Source: Candidatus Poseidoniaceae archaeon
GTDB taxonomy: Archaea > Thermoplasmatota > Poseidoniia > Poseidoniales > Poseidoniaceae
Assembly: GCA_938030705.1 (NCBI GenBank)
Contig: CALHIR010000025.1
Span: forward strand, 17,259 to 81,258
Reading direction: 5' to 3'
DNA length: 64,000 nucleotides
Shown here in pieces: positions 47,676-57,362 of this stretch. The notes under the pieces were generated by a model. That model did no database searches and was not told the origin of the DNA. It worked only from the letters and a program-made list of their open reading frames with translations. Positions within the stretch are counted from its first letter, which is position 1, and each line of letters opens with the position of its first letter. The position numbers and the translations under genes were made by a program.

Positions 47676-48326
47676 ATGGCAGACGAGCATAAAAACAGCC
47701 AAGAACGGCGTGTTTCGCTCAAGGATTTGCCGTCCGAGGTGCACCAACTCGCTGATGCCATGCTCGGCGTCAACCCCCAGTGGAACGTTCACGATTGGTT
47801 GGTGGAGCAGGCCAACATGGCCATGGACCTCTTGGCGATAGACCTCTTGAGAGAGAAGGTGATGGTCGACCAACGACTGCAGCGACTTGAGGACCTTGGC
47901 CGACGCTTGGAGCCAACTGAGGTATCATCGCAGGAAAACGATGACCCTCATCAGCGAAACTTGTTTGATTGCTTTGACCTCAACGAGCCCCACGCCCTGC
48001 GGGGACTGGGCGAACGGGCCACGGAGCTTCCTCTGGAAGCAGAAATAAACGCCGAAGACCATCACCCTTCGAACATCTTTCTTGACCTCTTACCTGACGC
48101 AAACACCGACGACCCCCTCTTGGCCATTGCTTGCCAGTCGATCGTCATGTGCATCGAGCAGGAACTGGCCAACGGCGAACCCGTTGCGACCCTCCAAGCA
48201 ATTTTTGATCACACCCGTTCATCCAGTATCGAGGACAACGAAACCGACGAGGCGCTTGACCACCTCCTTACGACCGGGATGGTGTTAGAGGTGGACGACG
48301 ACTGCTTCATTCTCCTTTCATCATGA
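47676..48326 (+). CDS. Hypothetical protein
   Basis: ORF with coding-like acidic composition; no family recognised. Confidence 0.6.
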   Translation: MADEHKNSQERRVSLKDLPSEVHQLADAMLGVNPQWNVHDWLVEQANMAMDLLAIDLLREKVMVDQRLQRLEDLGRRLEPTEVSSQENDDPHQRNLFDCFDLNEPHALRGLGERATELPLEAEINAEDHHPSNIFLDLLPDANTDDPLLAIACQSIVMCIEQELANGEPVATLQAIFDHTRSSSIEDNETDEALDHLLTTGMVLEVDDDCFILLSS

Positions 48327-48384
48327 AGGGAGCCCGGAGCAGTCCCAACGACCGACTTTATTGAAGGTACATCCATGTTACACC

Positions 48385-48993
48385 ATGGGTATCGTGCGTT
48401 CGGTGTTTTGGGGAAGTGTGGCTTGGTTTTCTGCAACAGCGATGTTGGTGCATCCGGAAATGGCCCTTGGCCTTGCCATCGTGGTGGCCTTTCTTTCAGA
48501 GTCGACCCATCATGGCTCGGAACTCCGGAGGGTGCAACGAGACGGACGAGCGTTATCCAACCAACTTCGGGCTGCGAATCACCAAGTTGAGGACCTGCAG
48601 CGCGCTTTGACCAGAAGGCACGTTGAGTTGAACAACGCCATTGAAGAATTGCATCGAAGGGATGCGGTCGGAAGCCCAGCAGCCCGGGAATTGTTGAAGC
48701 GGCAGGAGGAGGCGATGACGGCCGCCTCAAACGCCCTTGAAGCCCGGTACGAACGCAATGATGTCGTTTTCAACAGCATGGAACGATTGCTCAACCTGCA
48801 GGTAGAACAAACAGCCAACATGCAACGGGCGATGAGCGATCTGATGCAACATCTCATCTCTCAGCCACGTGGCCATTTCACCATGCGAGACAGCGTCCTG
48901 GTCAGCGAAGGTTCGGGCCAAGACGGTCACTTGGTTGACACCTTTGCTGAAGTGAATGCTTGGTTGTCCGAAGAAGCGGCACCTTCACTTTGA
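48385..48993 (+). CDS. Membrane-anchored coiled-coil protein
   Basis: N-terminal hydrophobic segment then heptad-like ELRRVQRDGRALSNQLRAANHQVEDLQRALTRRHVELNNAIEELHRR. Confidence 0.55.
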   Translation: MGIVRSVFWGSVAWFSATAMLVHPEMALGLAIVVAFLSESTHHGSELRRVQRDGRALSNQLRAANHQVEDLQRALTRRHVELNNAIEELHRRDAVGSPAARELLKRQEEAMTAASNALEARYERNDVVFNSMERLLNLQVEQTANMQRAMSDLMQHLISQPRGHFTMRDSVLVSEGSGQDGHLVDTFAEVNAWLSEEAAPSL

Positions 48994-49012
48994 GAGACTA
49001 TCTCCGGGGACC

Positions 49013-49324
49013 ATGGCTGGGAAGAAAGAGGGTGCGCAGCGTATTCTCGATGCAAAAGCCTCGGCTCGCAAGGTGCAACAACGTTTGATTCCGGCAGGTG
49101 GGGGGATTGTCCTTCTTGCTATCGTCGTGGCCTTCCTCACTCGATGGGAATTTGGTTTGGCCACCCTGCTGATGTGTGGCCTGCTGTTCCAATACGCCCT
49201 CGAACGGATGAACACCATCGTGGAAGCCAGCATCGCTAATGGTCTCAAGGACATGGGTTGGGAGGCCGGGACCGAACTTGACGATGAGGCTTTGGAAAAA
49301 ATCCGAACCATCGCAAACCGCTAG
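49013..49324 (+). CDS. Small membrane protein
   Basis: Two TM segments, LIPAGGGIVLLAIVVAFL and FGLATLLMCGLLFQYAL. Confidence 0.55.
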   Translation: MAGKKEGAQRILDAKASARKVQQRLIPAGGGIVLLAIVVAFLTRWEFGLATLLMCGLLFQYALERMNTIVEASIANGLKDMGWEAGTELDDEALEKIRTIANR

Positions 49325-49333
49325 GTGGTGGCC

Positions 49334-50047
49334 ATGAACACTAAGGCCGTGATTGAACACTTCTTCGTTCAAGAGCGAACCCGTCAGAAGAAAAGGATCT
49401 TGCTCGTTTGGGCCGTGGTCATTCTCACCGACATTTGCGTCCTTTTCGCTTACCTCGAAGGCGTGGAGGTGGTTCGGATTCTGCAATACCTGACGGTTCC
49501 CCTGGCCATCTCTTTGATCACGATGTTGGTTTCTTCCCGCCAGGCCAAAACATTGCAGCGCAGACTCGGCCTACTGTTGGACAGCATCGAATTTGGATGG
49601 GAAGAGTTGAACGGGCTTGACTTAAACGAAAAGGAAGCTGACCATCTTCATCATGCTTTTGCGGCGACCAACATCGGCCGCATCGCCACCAATGCGTCCT
49701 ATCTCCGCATCCGGGGAACGGATGAGAAAGGACCTGCATTTGACAAGACGGAGGTGGACGTGAACCCAAACGGAGTTCGGGTGGACCCTTCGCTGCACGA
49801 AGCAGATTATGAGGGCCTTGAGGACGCATTGAGAATTTCGGAACAACTGGTTGAGGAAGCGAATCAACATTACGCCGAAGAGGCGCAGCGCCAGTGGCGT
49901 ATTGCCGAGCAACGTGACACAGATCTTGTCGAAGCCGGCGTTGACCGTCTGGGAGATTTGGTCGCCAGCGGATGGTTTGAGCAAAACTCGGAAGACGGGG
50001 CGCTTTCTGCGTTGATGGAAACCGCTGAAGACAACGACCCGACATAA
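49334..50047 (+). CDS. Membrane protein, unknown
   Basis: Two TM segments near N-terminus, acidic C-terminal helix-rich region. Confidence 0.55.
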   Translation: MNTKAVIEHFFVQERTRQKKRILLVWAVVILTDICVLFAYLEGVEVVRILQYLTVPLAISLITMLVSSRQAKTLQRRLGLLLDSIEFGWEELNGLDLNEKEADHLHHAFAATNIGRIATNASYLRIRGTDEKGPAFDKTEVDVNPNGVRVDPSLHEADYEGLEDALRISEQLVEEANQHYAEEAQRQWRIAEQRDTDLVEAGVDRLGDLVASGWFEQNSEDGALSALMETAEDNDPT

Positions 50048-50082
50048 GCACCTTCTAAAGCCGTCTCTTTGTGTTTCCACCT

Positions 50083-50829
50083 ATGACGATGAAAGCCATC
50101 TTGGTGGCGGGGGGCCACGGCTCGCGTCTTCATCCGTTCACTCAATACACCCAGAAAACGCTCTTGCCGCTTCACAACCGCCCGGTCATCGATTATGCCT
50201 TGGGCACCATCCGGCGCGCAGGTATCAAAGACATCACCATCATCTCCAACCGTTTCGTCGGTCAAATCGCAAGCCATGTTGGCCAGGGGCTGGAAGGGGA
50301 GCGAATTCACTACGTGATTGAGGAGGAACCACTGGGTGTTGCTCACGCGCTTAGTTTGGCCCGGCCCTACAACGAAAACGCTCGTTTGATGGTTTATTTT
50401 TCCGACAACATCACCACCATCGAATTTGATGGGCATGTGGCTGATTTTACCGCCTCGGACACGCCACCGGGCTGTTTGTTGATCGCTCGAGAGGAAGCGC
50501 ACCCGGAAGCCTTCGGTGTCGCCGTTATGGACGAGCACGGAAAAATCTGCGACATTGTTGAGAAACCGGTCGATCCTCCCTCGAACCTCGCCATCGGGGG
50601 CATCTACATGTTCGATGAACGGTTCTGGGGCTACCTTGACGCCGCCTCAAATGAACGAGGTGAAGCCTTTTCCATCTCGGATATTACCCGAACCTATGTC
50701 AAGCAAGGTGAGGCTGATGTGCTCTCCGTTGGCGAAGAGACTTGGGTGGATTGCGGAACACCAGATGCGCTCCTGCAAGCCTCTATTATGGCCAAAGATG
50801 GAAAATTGAATCCAAACCCATACCGGTAA
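50083..50829 (+). CDS. Sugar-1-phosphate nucleotidyltransferase (RmlA-like)
   Basis: MKAILVAGGHGSRLHPFTQYTQKTLLPLHNRPVIDYAL; MVYFSDNITTIEF. Confidence 0.88.
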   Translation: MTMKAILVAGGHGSRLHPFTQYTQKTLLPLHNRPVIDYALGTIRRAGIKDITIISNRFVGQIASHVGQGLEGERIHYVIEEEPLGVAHALSLARPYNENARLMVYFSDNITTIEFDGHVADFTASDTPPGCLLIAREEAHPEAFGVAVMDEHGKICDIVEKPVDPPSNLAIGGIYMFDERFWGYLDAASNERGEAFSISDITRTYVKQGEADVLSVGEETWVDCGTPDALLQASIMAKDGKLNPNPYR

Positions 50830-50844
50830 GAAGGAGGACATGTT

Positions 50845-51669
50845 ATGAAAATCGGAATCATTGGCGCCGGCATGGTCGGTGGAGCGATTGAACACTGCTT
50901 TGGTCACGCCCACGAACTCTTCGTTCACGACCCCGCCCGAGGCACCGAACTCAGCGACGTCATCAACCACGTTGACATGGCCTACATCGCAGTTCCTACC
51001 CCTCCGCATCCCGAAACGGGTGCTTGCGATACGACCATCGTCGAAGAGGTACTTGATGCCCTGCCCGACGGGTTCATCGCCGTCATCAAGAGCACCGTGG
51101 TTCCAGGCACCACGCAACACTACCATGAGCGGTATGGCCACCTCAAGATCGCGTACTCCCCCGAGTTTTTGGTGGAACGACGACGATTGGAGGATTTCGC
51201 CAATCAAGACATTCTTGTCGTGGGCACCCATCACAGCGAGGTCGCCAAACTTGTATTCCAACACCACAAAGAGGCTGGTGTCATGCGAAAAGAGCAATTT
51301 TTCCAAGTGACACCGACCCAAGCCGAACTGGTAAAGTACACCAAAAACACGTTTTACGCGCTCAAAGTCACCTTTGCCAATCAAATGTACGACATTTGCG
51401 AGGGCATGGGTGAGGATTGGTACGCCATTCGAGACATCATCACGGCAGAACAAGCCCAACCCATCGGCCCCTCGCATCTCGACCCTATCTTTGGCCTGCG
51501 CAGGGGCTTTGGTGGCAAGTGCCTGCCAAAGGACAGTTCTGCCTTGGGCGTGCTTGCGGATGAACTCGGCGTCAAGTACGCCATCATGGATGCGATGCAA
51601 GCGGATAACGCTGTGCTCCGGGACATGTTGACGGGGAAACCCAGTGACGTGGTTACGAATGACGACTAG
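50845..51669 (+). CDS. UDP-glucose/GDP-mannose dehydrogenase family, short form
   Basis: [81 protein letters not shown]. Confidence 0.85.
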   Translation: MKIGIIGAGMVGGAIEHCFGHAHELFVHDPARGTELSDVINHVDMAYIAVPTPPHPETGACDTTIVEEVLDALPDGFIAVIKSTVVPGTTQHYHERYGHLKIAYSPEFLVERRRLEDFANQDILVVGTHHSEVAKLVFQHHKEAGVMRKEQFFQVTPTQAELVKYTKNTFYALKVTFANQMYDICEGMGEDWYAIRDIITAEQAQPIGPSHLDPIFGLRRGFGGKCLPKDSSALGVLADELGVKYAIMDAMQADNAVLRDMLTGKPSDVVTNDD

Positions 51670-52111
51670 GGCCTTCACCTGGCTTGACCAACAAGTCCCC
51701 CGCGGTTCGCTTGTCCGGTTCAGCATCGCTGGCGGGTTTAACAGCGCCATTTTCTATGGGGGGTGGGCCTGGCTTTTGGCTGCTTTTTCAACCATCGACA
51801 TCCGGATATTGTGGGGCGTATGCTGGGGCATAACCGGGGTGATGGCTCATTATGTGCATCGCTGGTTCACGTTTGACAACCGAAAACCTGTCTCATGGAC
51901 CCTGCTGACGGCTGTTCCGGTTTACACCTTGAGTCTGGTGGGGTCAAGTGTTTCCATCGGCTGGTTGGCCGAAATGTTTCCGGAGGACGTTCGGGTTCTC
52001 GGCATCTTGAATTTGCTCGCATGGGGTCTCATCGTGTGGTTGATGATGCGGTTTTGGGTGTTCCAGTACGCATCTACAACGCATGTGTCTCCAACACATC
52101 AAGGGGAATAA
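51659..52111 (+). CDS. GtrA-like membrane protein
   Basis: [33 protein letters not shown]; four TM segments. Exact start uncertain. Confidence 0.65.
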   Translation: MTTRAFTWLDQQVPRGSLVRFSIAGGFNSAIFYGGWAWLLAAFSTIDIRILWGVCWGITGVMAHYVHRWFTFDNRKPVSWTLLTAVPVYTLSLVGSSVSIGWLAEMFPEDVRVLGILNLLAWGLIVWLMMRFWVFQYASTTHVSPTHQGE

Positions 52112-52520
52112 TGTCCAGAGCTCGTTGGTGTGTGGCCTCTAAATCCACCGGGCAACCCATGCCGGCGTTCACGGCCAACAACCAGGTTCGGGCGCAAACG
52201 CACCAGGAGTCCCCGGCTTTCAATCCTGGAAAATTGAATCGTGGCGCAGGTGTGATGAGGTCGTTGCCCATGTCCTTCGCAAATTGAAGAAAATCATCGG
52301 TCAGGACGCAGCAAACGGTGTGCGAACCACGATCGTTGTCGTCGGTGTTGCAACAACCGTCTCGAAACCATCCCGTCAAAGGCGATTCTGAACACGGCTC
52401 CAGTTCGGTTCCCAAGACGTTCACGCTGGGGTGCATGGCCACGAGACAGGGCGCGCGTCCTATCAACGCTTGTTCGAGGCACTTCAACGGGTTAACCGAC
52501 TTTTGATGCGCTGCCACCAC
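52074..52520 (-). CDS. DUF2237 family protein
   Basis: NVLGTELEPCSESPLTGWFRDGCCNTDDNDRGSHTVCCVLTDDFLQFAKDMGNDLITP...FPGLKAGDSWCVCA, characteristic DUF2237 pattern. Confidence 0.85.
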   Translation of the reverse strand: MVAAHQKSVNPLKCLEQALIGRAPCLVAMHPSVNVLGTELEPCSESPLTGWFRDGCCNTDDNDRGSHTVCCVLTDDFLQFAKDMGNDLITPAPRFNFPGLKAGDSWCVCARTWLLAVNAGMGCPVDLEATHQRALDIIPLDVLETHAL

Positions 52521-52852
52521 GAGGTTTTGGGGCGCGCTTCTGCCCGACCAAGAAGGACATCAAGCCCCCCCTCACGCTCAAGGTTGAGCAAGTCGTCAAA
52601 GCCGCCGATGTTTTGACCACCGATGATGATCTGTGGGACCGTTCGTGCACCGGCTGTCGCCCGGGCATACGCTCGTTGAACGGCCGGGTCGTTTTTCAGC
52701 CGCCGCTCTTTGTAGACAACGCGCTTGGTGTCAAGAAGTTGCTTGGCCCGGACGCAAGCAGCGCAACCGCGCCCGGTCCAAACGACCACCTCCGGTTCAG
52801 GGTTGACCATGGCCCTCGGTCCCCACGAGAGGGCTTCAAGATTGGGGGCCAT
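52484..52852 (-). CDS. Glutaredoxin-like protein
   Basis: VVVWTGRGCAACVRAKQLLDTKRVVYKERRL...GARTVPQIIIGGQNIGGFDDL. Confidence 0.85.
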   Translation of the reverse strand: MAPNLEALSWGPRAMVNPEPEVVVWTGRGCAACVRAKQLLDTKRVVYKERRLKNDPAVQRAYARATAGARTVPQIIIGGQNIGGFDDLLNLEREGGLDVLLGRAEARPKTSWWQRIKSRLTR

Positions 52853-52904
52853 GGGGGGATTTTATCCGTTGGGTTCATTGGGAAGAAGCGCGCAAACGGT
52901 GGTA

Positions 52905-53336
52905 ATGCTACCCGATACGGTTCACAGACTCCCCCGAGAAGAACGGTTTGCTTACGCCCGCCTATTGGCCTTCATGGCACGAATTGACAACGAATTGACC
53001 GTGGATGAAATGGCCATGTTCGAGCAACGCTTGGGAACAGCACTGCTTTCACCTGGCCAACGGGACTCCATCCGAGCCGCCCTCAAGAACCCGCCAAGCC
53101 TCGAGGAGTGTCTCAGAGACCTGTCCGGTGAGGCCGGGCGCCTTGCTCTCCGAGATGCGGTCATGATGGCTGCGGCCGATGGAACAGTGGATGAAGACGA
53201 ACGCGATGCACTCGAAGATATCTCCGAGCATCTAGGTTTGAGAGAAGAGGCCGTTGAAGAACTCCTTAACTGGACCGTCAAGGGCTACAAATGGATGAAA
53301 GAGGGGTACGAACTCCTGGACACGCTTGAGGAATGA
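52905..53336 (+). CDS. TerB-like (tellurite-resistance-family fold) protein 1
   Basis: RFAYARLLAFMARIDNELTVDEMAMFEQRL...LRDAVMMAAADGTVDEDERDALEDISEHLGL. Confidence 0.65.
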   Translation: MLPDTVHRLPREERFAYARLLAFMARIDNELTVDEMAMFEQRLGTALLSPGQRDSIRAALKNPPSLEECLRDLSGEAGRLALRDAVMMAAADGTVDEDERDALEDISEHLGLREEAVEELLNWTVKGYKWMKEGYELLDTLEE

Positions 53337-53342
53337 GCGAGC

Positions 53343-53765
53343 ATGTTCCCTGATGGGATGATCCATCGTTCTTCTCAAGAGCGAATGCGATACGCACAGG
53401 TTCTGGTTTACATCGCCGCTGCAGACGGCGCCCTTGTACGGGAGGAAATCGCCATGATCGAGGCGATGATGGGAAAAGCCATGATGCACCCCGAATCAAG
53501 AATCACCGTACGGGCTGGATTCGAACAACCCATCCCGCTCGAGCAATCCATCGTTGACGTTGAACCGGAATTTGCTCAGGTCATGCTGCGGGATGCAGCG
53601 TTGGTTGCGGCGGTTGACGGCGCTTATGACCGGAAGGAACTCGCAGCCCTTCGAAAGATTGCAAAAGCAGGAAAAGTCTCTCCCGCTCAACTTTCCGACC
53701 TCCTTGATTGGGTCTCGGAAGGGTGGAATTGGTTCGAGAAAGGTGTTGAAATTTTGGTCAAATAA
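53343..53765 (+). CDS. TerB-like protein 2 (paralogue of preceding gene)
   Basis: RMRYAQVLVYIAAADGALVREEIAMIEAMMG...LRDAALVAAVDGAYDRKELAALRKIAKAGKV. Confidence 0.65.
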   Translation: MFPDGMIHRSSQERMRYAQVLVYIAAADGALVREEIAMIEAMMGKAMMHPESRITVRAGFEQPIPLEQSIVDVEPEFAQVMLRDAALVAAVDGAYDRKELAALRKIAKAGKVSPAQLSDLLDWVSEGWNWFEKGVEILVK

Positions 53766-53829
53766 TGACCGTTTTCCATCCCTTCGTGAAGAGACATCTT
53801 CAAAGAGAGAAAGCCGTCCCGTCGGTTTG

Positions 53830-55833
53830 GTGGGGACATTGCAAAACGGGGTTAGTGGATGGTACGCACGCTTGGACCGATGTCTCGATAATCGCGACCA
53901 ACAAATCGATATTTGGTTGAGCACTTGGGAGAAGTCCCTTCGTTCATTCCAACCCATTGCGGCCCTGCTTCCCGAAGACTGGCCTACGCTTCCTGCCAAT
54001 TTGTTGACTGACCCCGGTCATGTGTTGGACCACCTTCTTGCTCGTCACGATGCCGAGTCCGACGGACGTTCTCCTCGAGGCGCCCACCCCACGCCACCGC
54101 GTTTGGCTGACGCTGTGATTTGCTCTGAGATGAAAGACAACCTCGTGAACCCAAAAAAGCCCGTTCAACAATCCAACTTCCTCATGAGCAATCTTCCGCC
54201 CGGTTTCCGCCAGCACGTTGAGCAACTCAACCTTCCCAAAGCGACTCAAGACAGCGATGGCAACGACGACGACGAGCGGAAAGCGGTCGAACACGACAAG
54301 CGGACGCTCAGCGGCATTCCGCTCCCGGTCGCCGATACGGCCTGTGGCGGAGGGTTGTTCCACGCTCGTCTCATCAGGCGACACGCTGACGCTCACGAAG
54401 ACGCAGACCCGGCCTTGCAAAAGGAAGACACGCGCCGTTTATTCTCCAACATCCAACTGCTTGATGTTGACCCGTTGGTCGTAAAGAGCACAAAAACCCG
54501 GCTTTTGTTGGAATCCATTCGCCACGAGCTCGTGAGTTTTGGACCCGAAACTCCAGGAAAAATTTCGCGAAAGGAAATGGAAACCCTGCTCGATGCGGGC
54601 GTTCAACAGGGCGACGCTCTGCAGGGCGAATGGCCGTGGACCTCAGCACCGGAATTGGTGTTGACCAACCCACCTTGGCTGCGCATCAAAGATCGCTTCC
54701 GAGGCATGGAAGACGGCAGCCAACTCCGCAAAGAATTGGGTGAACGCCTCCGAAATTTGACCGATAACGGCACGCCCCGCTTCTCCACAATGCGGGGCAA
54801 CGTCAACCTCTACCGGCTCTTTATTGAACGGAGCCTCCAGATTTTGAAAGACGGGGGCCGACTCCGTATCATCGCTCCCGACAGCCTTCTTCGAGAGCAA
54901 TCTTCACACCCGCTTCGTGAATTGCTCGTGAAACACCACGGATGGACCCACGCATGGGCCATTGAAGAGGCCAACCTCTTGTTCCCAGGCATGACTCAAG
55001 GCGTCGTGGTGCTCGGCATCACGGCCAACGGGGAAGCCCCTGTTCTCAACTTACACGGCCCCATCACGCGCGCCGATCTGCGCAAGGAAGGCGAAGGCCT
55101 TTCGTCCCGTGTCCCGGTGTTTCAACTGAACGAAGAGCGATGGACTTCATGGGCGCGCAACACATGGGCAGTGCCACGACTCCCGCGAGACCGTGTAGAG
55201 CGCTCGCACACCCTCAATGTGCTCGACCGACTTGCTGAACTCCCGCGATTGAGCGATGAAGAGCATCCGCTGACCACCAATCAACGACAAGTTCGGGTTC
55301 GCGTTGGAGAAATCGACCAAACGGCACACGCCAAGAGCATTGAAACATGGGTCAAAGGGAAGCGAAGCCGTCCCTTTATCCGTGGCGTCCACTTTTCAGA
55401 AAGTGAGGACGGGCGCGTGTTCATTCGCCATCCCGCTTTCCGCACCGACATTCCCTCTCGAGCCAGTGAACGTCAATTGGCCATGTGGGTGGGTGATCAG
55501 CACACGGCTCATGGTCCACGTTTGGCCTGCCAAGCCATCGTCAATGCACACCAAGAACGACGATTGCGCTGGGCCGTTATTCCAGAAGGGAGCGTTTTGG
55601 GCAACAGTGTGAACCACATTGAACTTCACGACGATATTCAGGCGCGCCTCGTGGAAGATCACACCACCATCGAAGGAGGGCTTCAGTGGCTTTGTGAGCA
55701 CCTCAACAACAACGACCTTGACGAGTGGGCACGGGCCTGGGCCGCCAATAACAACGTCAACAACTACGAGTTGGAAATGTTGCCTGTGGAATTGCCGGAT
55801 TCATTTCCGCAATTCGGCACTCTCACCCCCTGA
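53830..55833 (+). CDS. Large DNA N6-adenine methyltransferase, Eco57I/Type IIG-like
   Basis: VADTACGGGLFHARLIRRHA (motif I), LVLTNPPWLRIKDRF (motif IV), LRIIAPDSLLREQSSHPLRELL; C-terminal region could be a TRD. Start uncertain: the ORF opens at 53554 and the first plausible GTG after TerB-2 is 53830. Confidence 0.75.
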   Translation: MGTLQNGVSGWYARLDRCLDNRDQQIDIWLSTWEKSLRSFQPIAALLPEDWPTLPANLLTDPGHVLDHLLARHDAESDGRSPRGAHPTPPRLADAVICSEMKDNLVNPKKPVQQSNFLMSNLPPGFRQHVEQLNLPKATQDSDGNDDDERKAVEHDKRTLSGIPLPVADTACGGGLFHARLIRRHADAHEDADPALQKEDTRRLFSNIQLLDVDPLVVKSTKTRLLLESIRHELVSFGPETPGKISRKEMETLLDAGVQQGDALQGEWPWTSAPELVLTNPPWLRIKDRFRGMEDGSQLRKELGERLRNLTDNGTPRFSTMRGNVNLYRLFIERSLQILKDGGRLRIIAPDSLLREQSSHPLRELLVKHHGWTHAWAIEEANLLFPGMTQGVVVLGITANGEAPVLNLHGPITRADLRKEGEGLSSRVPVFQLNEERWTSWARNTWAVPRLPRDRVERSHTLNVLDRLAELPRLSDEEHPLTTNQRQVRVRVGEIDQTAHAKSIETWVKGKRSRPFIRGVHFSESEDGRVFIRHPAFRTDIPSRASERQLAMWVGDQHTAHGPRLACQAIVNAHQERRLRWAVIPEGSVLGNSVNHIELHDDIQARLVEDHTTIEGGLQWLCEHLNNNDLDEWARAWAANNNVNNYELEMLPVELPDSFPQFGTLTP

Positions 55834-55943
55834 TGGTGCATGAGGTGGGATTTATTTTCCGAATCCCCGCGTTTTGAAACCTATAATTTATAGCACAGAC
55901 CCCGCTAGAACCAGATGCGCACTCCTTGGAGGATGAATGAAGA

Positions 55944-56525
55944 ATGGGAGTTCATCCAAAAATTGGTATCACTGGATTGCCGCGAAGCGGTAAATCTGCG
56001 GTGATGGAAAAAGTCCTTGATATGCTGATGGACGAGCGCCAGCGCGAAATCTCTCTGCGAGGAGGATCGACCGAAAACCCCATTTTGGGCGGCGTTCGAA
56101 CAGAACCCTTGCTTGAAAATGGAGAACGAATGGGTTACAAAATCATCGATATCGTTTCGGGTGAAGAAGGCATCATCGCCCACAAAACCATCGACTCCCG
56201 CCTTCGTGTTCTGGGATACGGAATTGATACCGAGGCGTTGGATAGGGTCGCTCTTCCCGCCATTGACCATGCTCAACACCACTGCGAAGTGCTCGTTATC
56301 GATGAAATCGGGAAATTCTCTGTTGAGTCGGAAGCCTTCGTACAGGCCGTTCGCTCCGCATTGGAGGTCGACATGCCCACCCTGCTCACCCTTCACAAGA
56401 AAAGCCGCCATCCTCTGCTTCAGGATATCCGACGACGCGACGATGGACGGATTCTCGAGGTCACTCCCGTGAACCGGGCGTTGTTGCCTTACAAGATTCA
56501 CAAACTCATGCGAGAAACGTACTGA
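55944..56525 (+). CDS. Nucleoside-triphosphatase, THEP1 type
   Basis: KIGITGLPRSGKSAVMEKVLDML (Walker A), CEVLVIDEIGKFSVESEAF (Walker B); THEP1-like spacing. Confidence 0.85.
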   Translation: MGVHPKIGITGLPRSGKSAVMEKVLDMLMDERQREISLRGGSTENPILGGVRTEPLLENGERMGYKIIDIVSGEEGIIAHKTIDSRLRVLGYGIDTEALDRVALPAIDHAQHHCEVLVIDEIGKFSVESEAFVQAVRSALEVDMPTLLTLHKKSRHPLLQDIRRRDDGRILEVTPVNRALLPYKIHKLMRETY

Positions 56526-56527
56526 GG

Positions 56528-56920
56528 GTGGGCGCCCTGCATCGGTTGATTGATGGGGCAATGTGCGCTCGCCTGTTCATGCACCCACCAAGTGTAGCCG
56601 TTGAACGCCTCCTTTACGGGACGGGTGTCGGTCTGTTGCTTGGCCTTGGATTCGGACTCCAATCAGGTCGAACACTCGGCGCCAACCCTCCGGTGATGCA
56701 ACTCTTCCTCGCTGCCGCCGTGTTGTGCTTTGTTTTGGGTTGGATGTTGGGCAACGGCACCGGACCGCTGGCTCGTTGGTTTTCCTACGAGACGGAAGAC
56801 GACATGGCCCGGCGCATTCGCGAAGAGATTGAAGAAGTGCATCGCTCAGAGGATGTGACTTCCAAGTGGGCGGAACTGGAGGCCAAGGTTCTCACCCATG
56901 ACCTCGGTGAAGAAGCGTGA
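56528..56920 (+). CDS. Small membrane protein
   Basis: Two TM segments; short spacing after THEP1-like gene. Confidence 0.55.
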   Translation: MGALHRLIDGAMCARLFMHPPSVAVERLLYGTGVGLLLGLGFGLQSGRTLGANPPVMQLFLAAAVLCFVLGWMLGNGTGPLARWFSYETEDDMARRIREEIEEVHRSEDVTSKWAELEAKVLTHDLGEEA

Positions 56921-56978
56921 TGCTGGCATCGTAGGGTTGATGTGCATTCATCACTTGGTTTGATTCAGAGGCGAGACC

Positions 56979-57362
56979 ATGAGCGAAGTCCCCGAAGGAT
57001 TGTACTACACCAAAGAACACGAATGGATGCGAGTTGAAGGCGACACCGTCACCATCGGCATCACCGACCACGCCCAAGACATGCTCACCGACATCGTTTA
57101 CATTGAACTTCCAGAAGAAGGTGATGTGGTCGGCGACATGGGCGAATTTGCGGTGGTTGAATCCGTGAAATCCGCATCCCCCATTTTTGCCCCACTCTCC
57201 GGGACCATCACCGCCGTTAACGTGGAACTTGATGATGCCCCCGAACTCATGAACACCTCGCCCTACGGTGACGGTTGGATCGTGAAGATGACCCTCGACA
57301 ACCCCGACGCCGTATCTGGATTGATGGACGCTGCGGCTTACAAAGCTGAAATCGGCGAGTGA
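56979..57362 (+). CDS. gcvH: Glycine cleavage system H protein
   Basis: GLYYTKEHEWMRVEGDTVTIGITDHAQDMLTDIVYIELPEEGDVV...AVVESVKSASPIFAPLSGTI (lipoyl Lys). Confidence 0.95.
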   Translation: MSEVPEGLYYTKEHEWMRVEGDTVTIGITDHAQDMLTDIVYIELPEEGDVVGDMGEFAVVESVKSASPIFAPLSGTITAVNVELDDAPELMNTSPYGDGWIVKMTLDNPDAVSGLMDAAAYKAEIGE

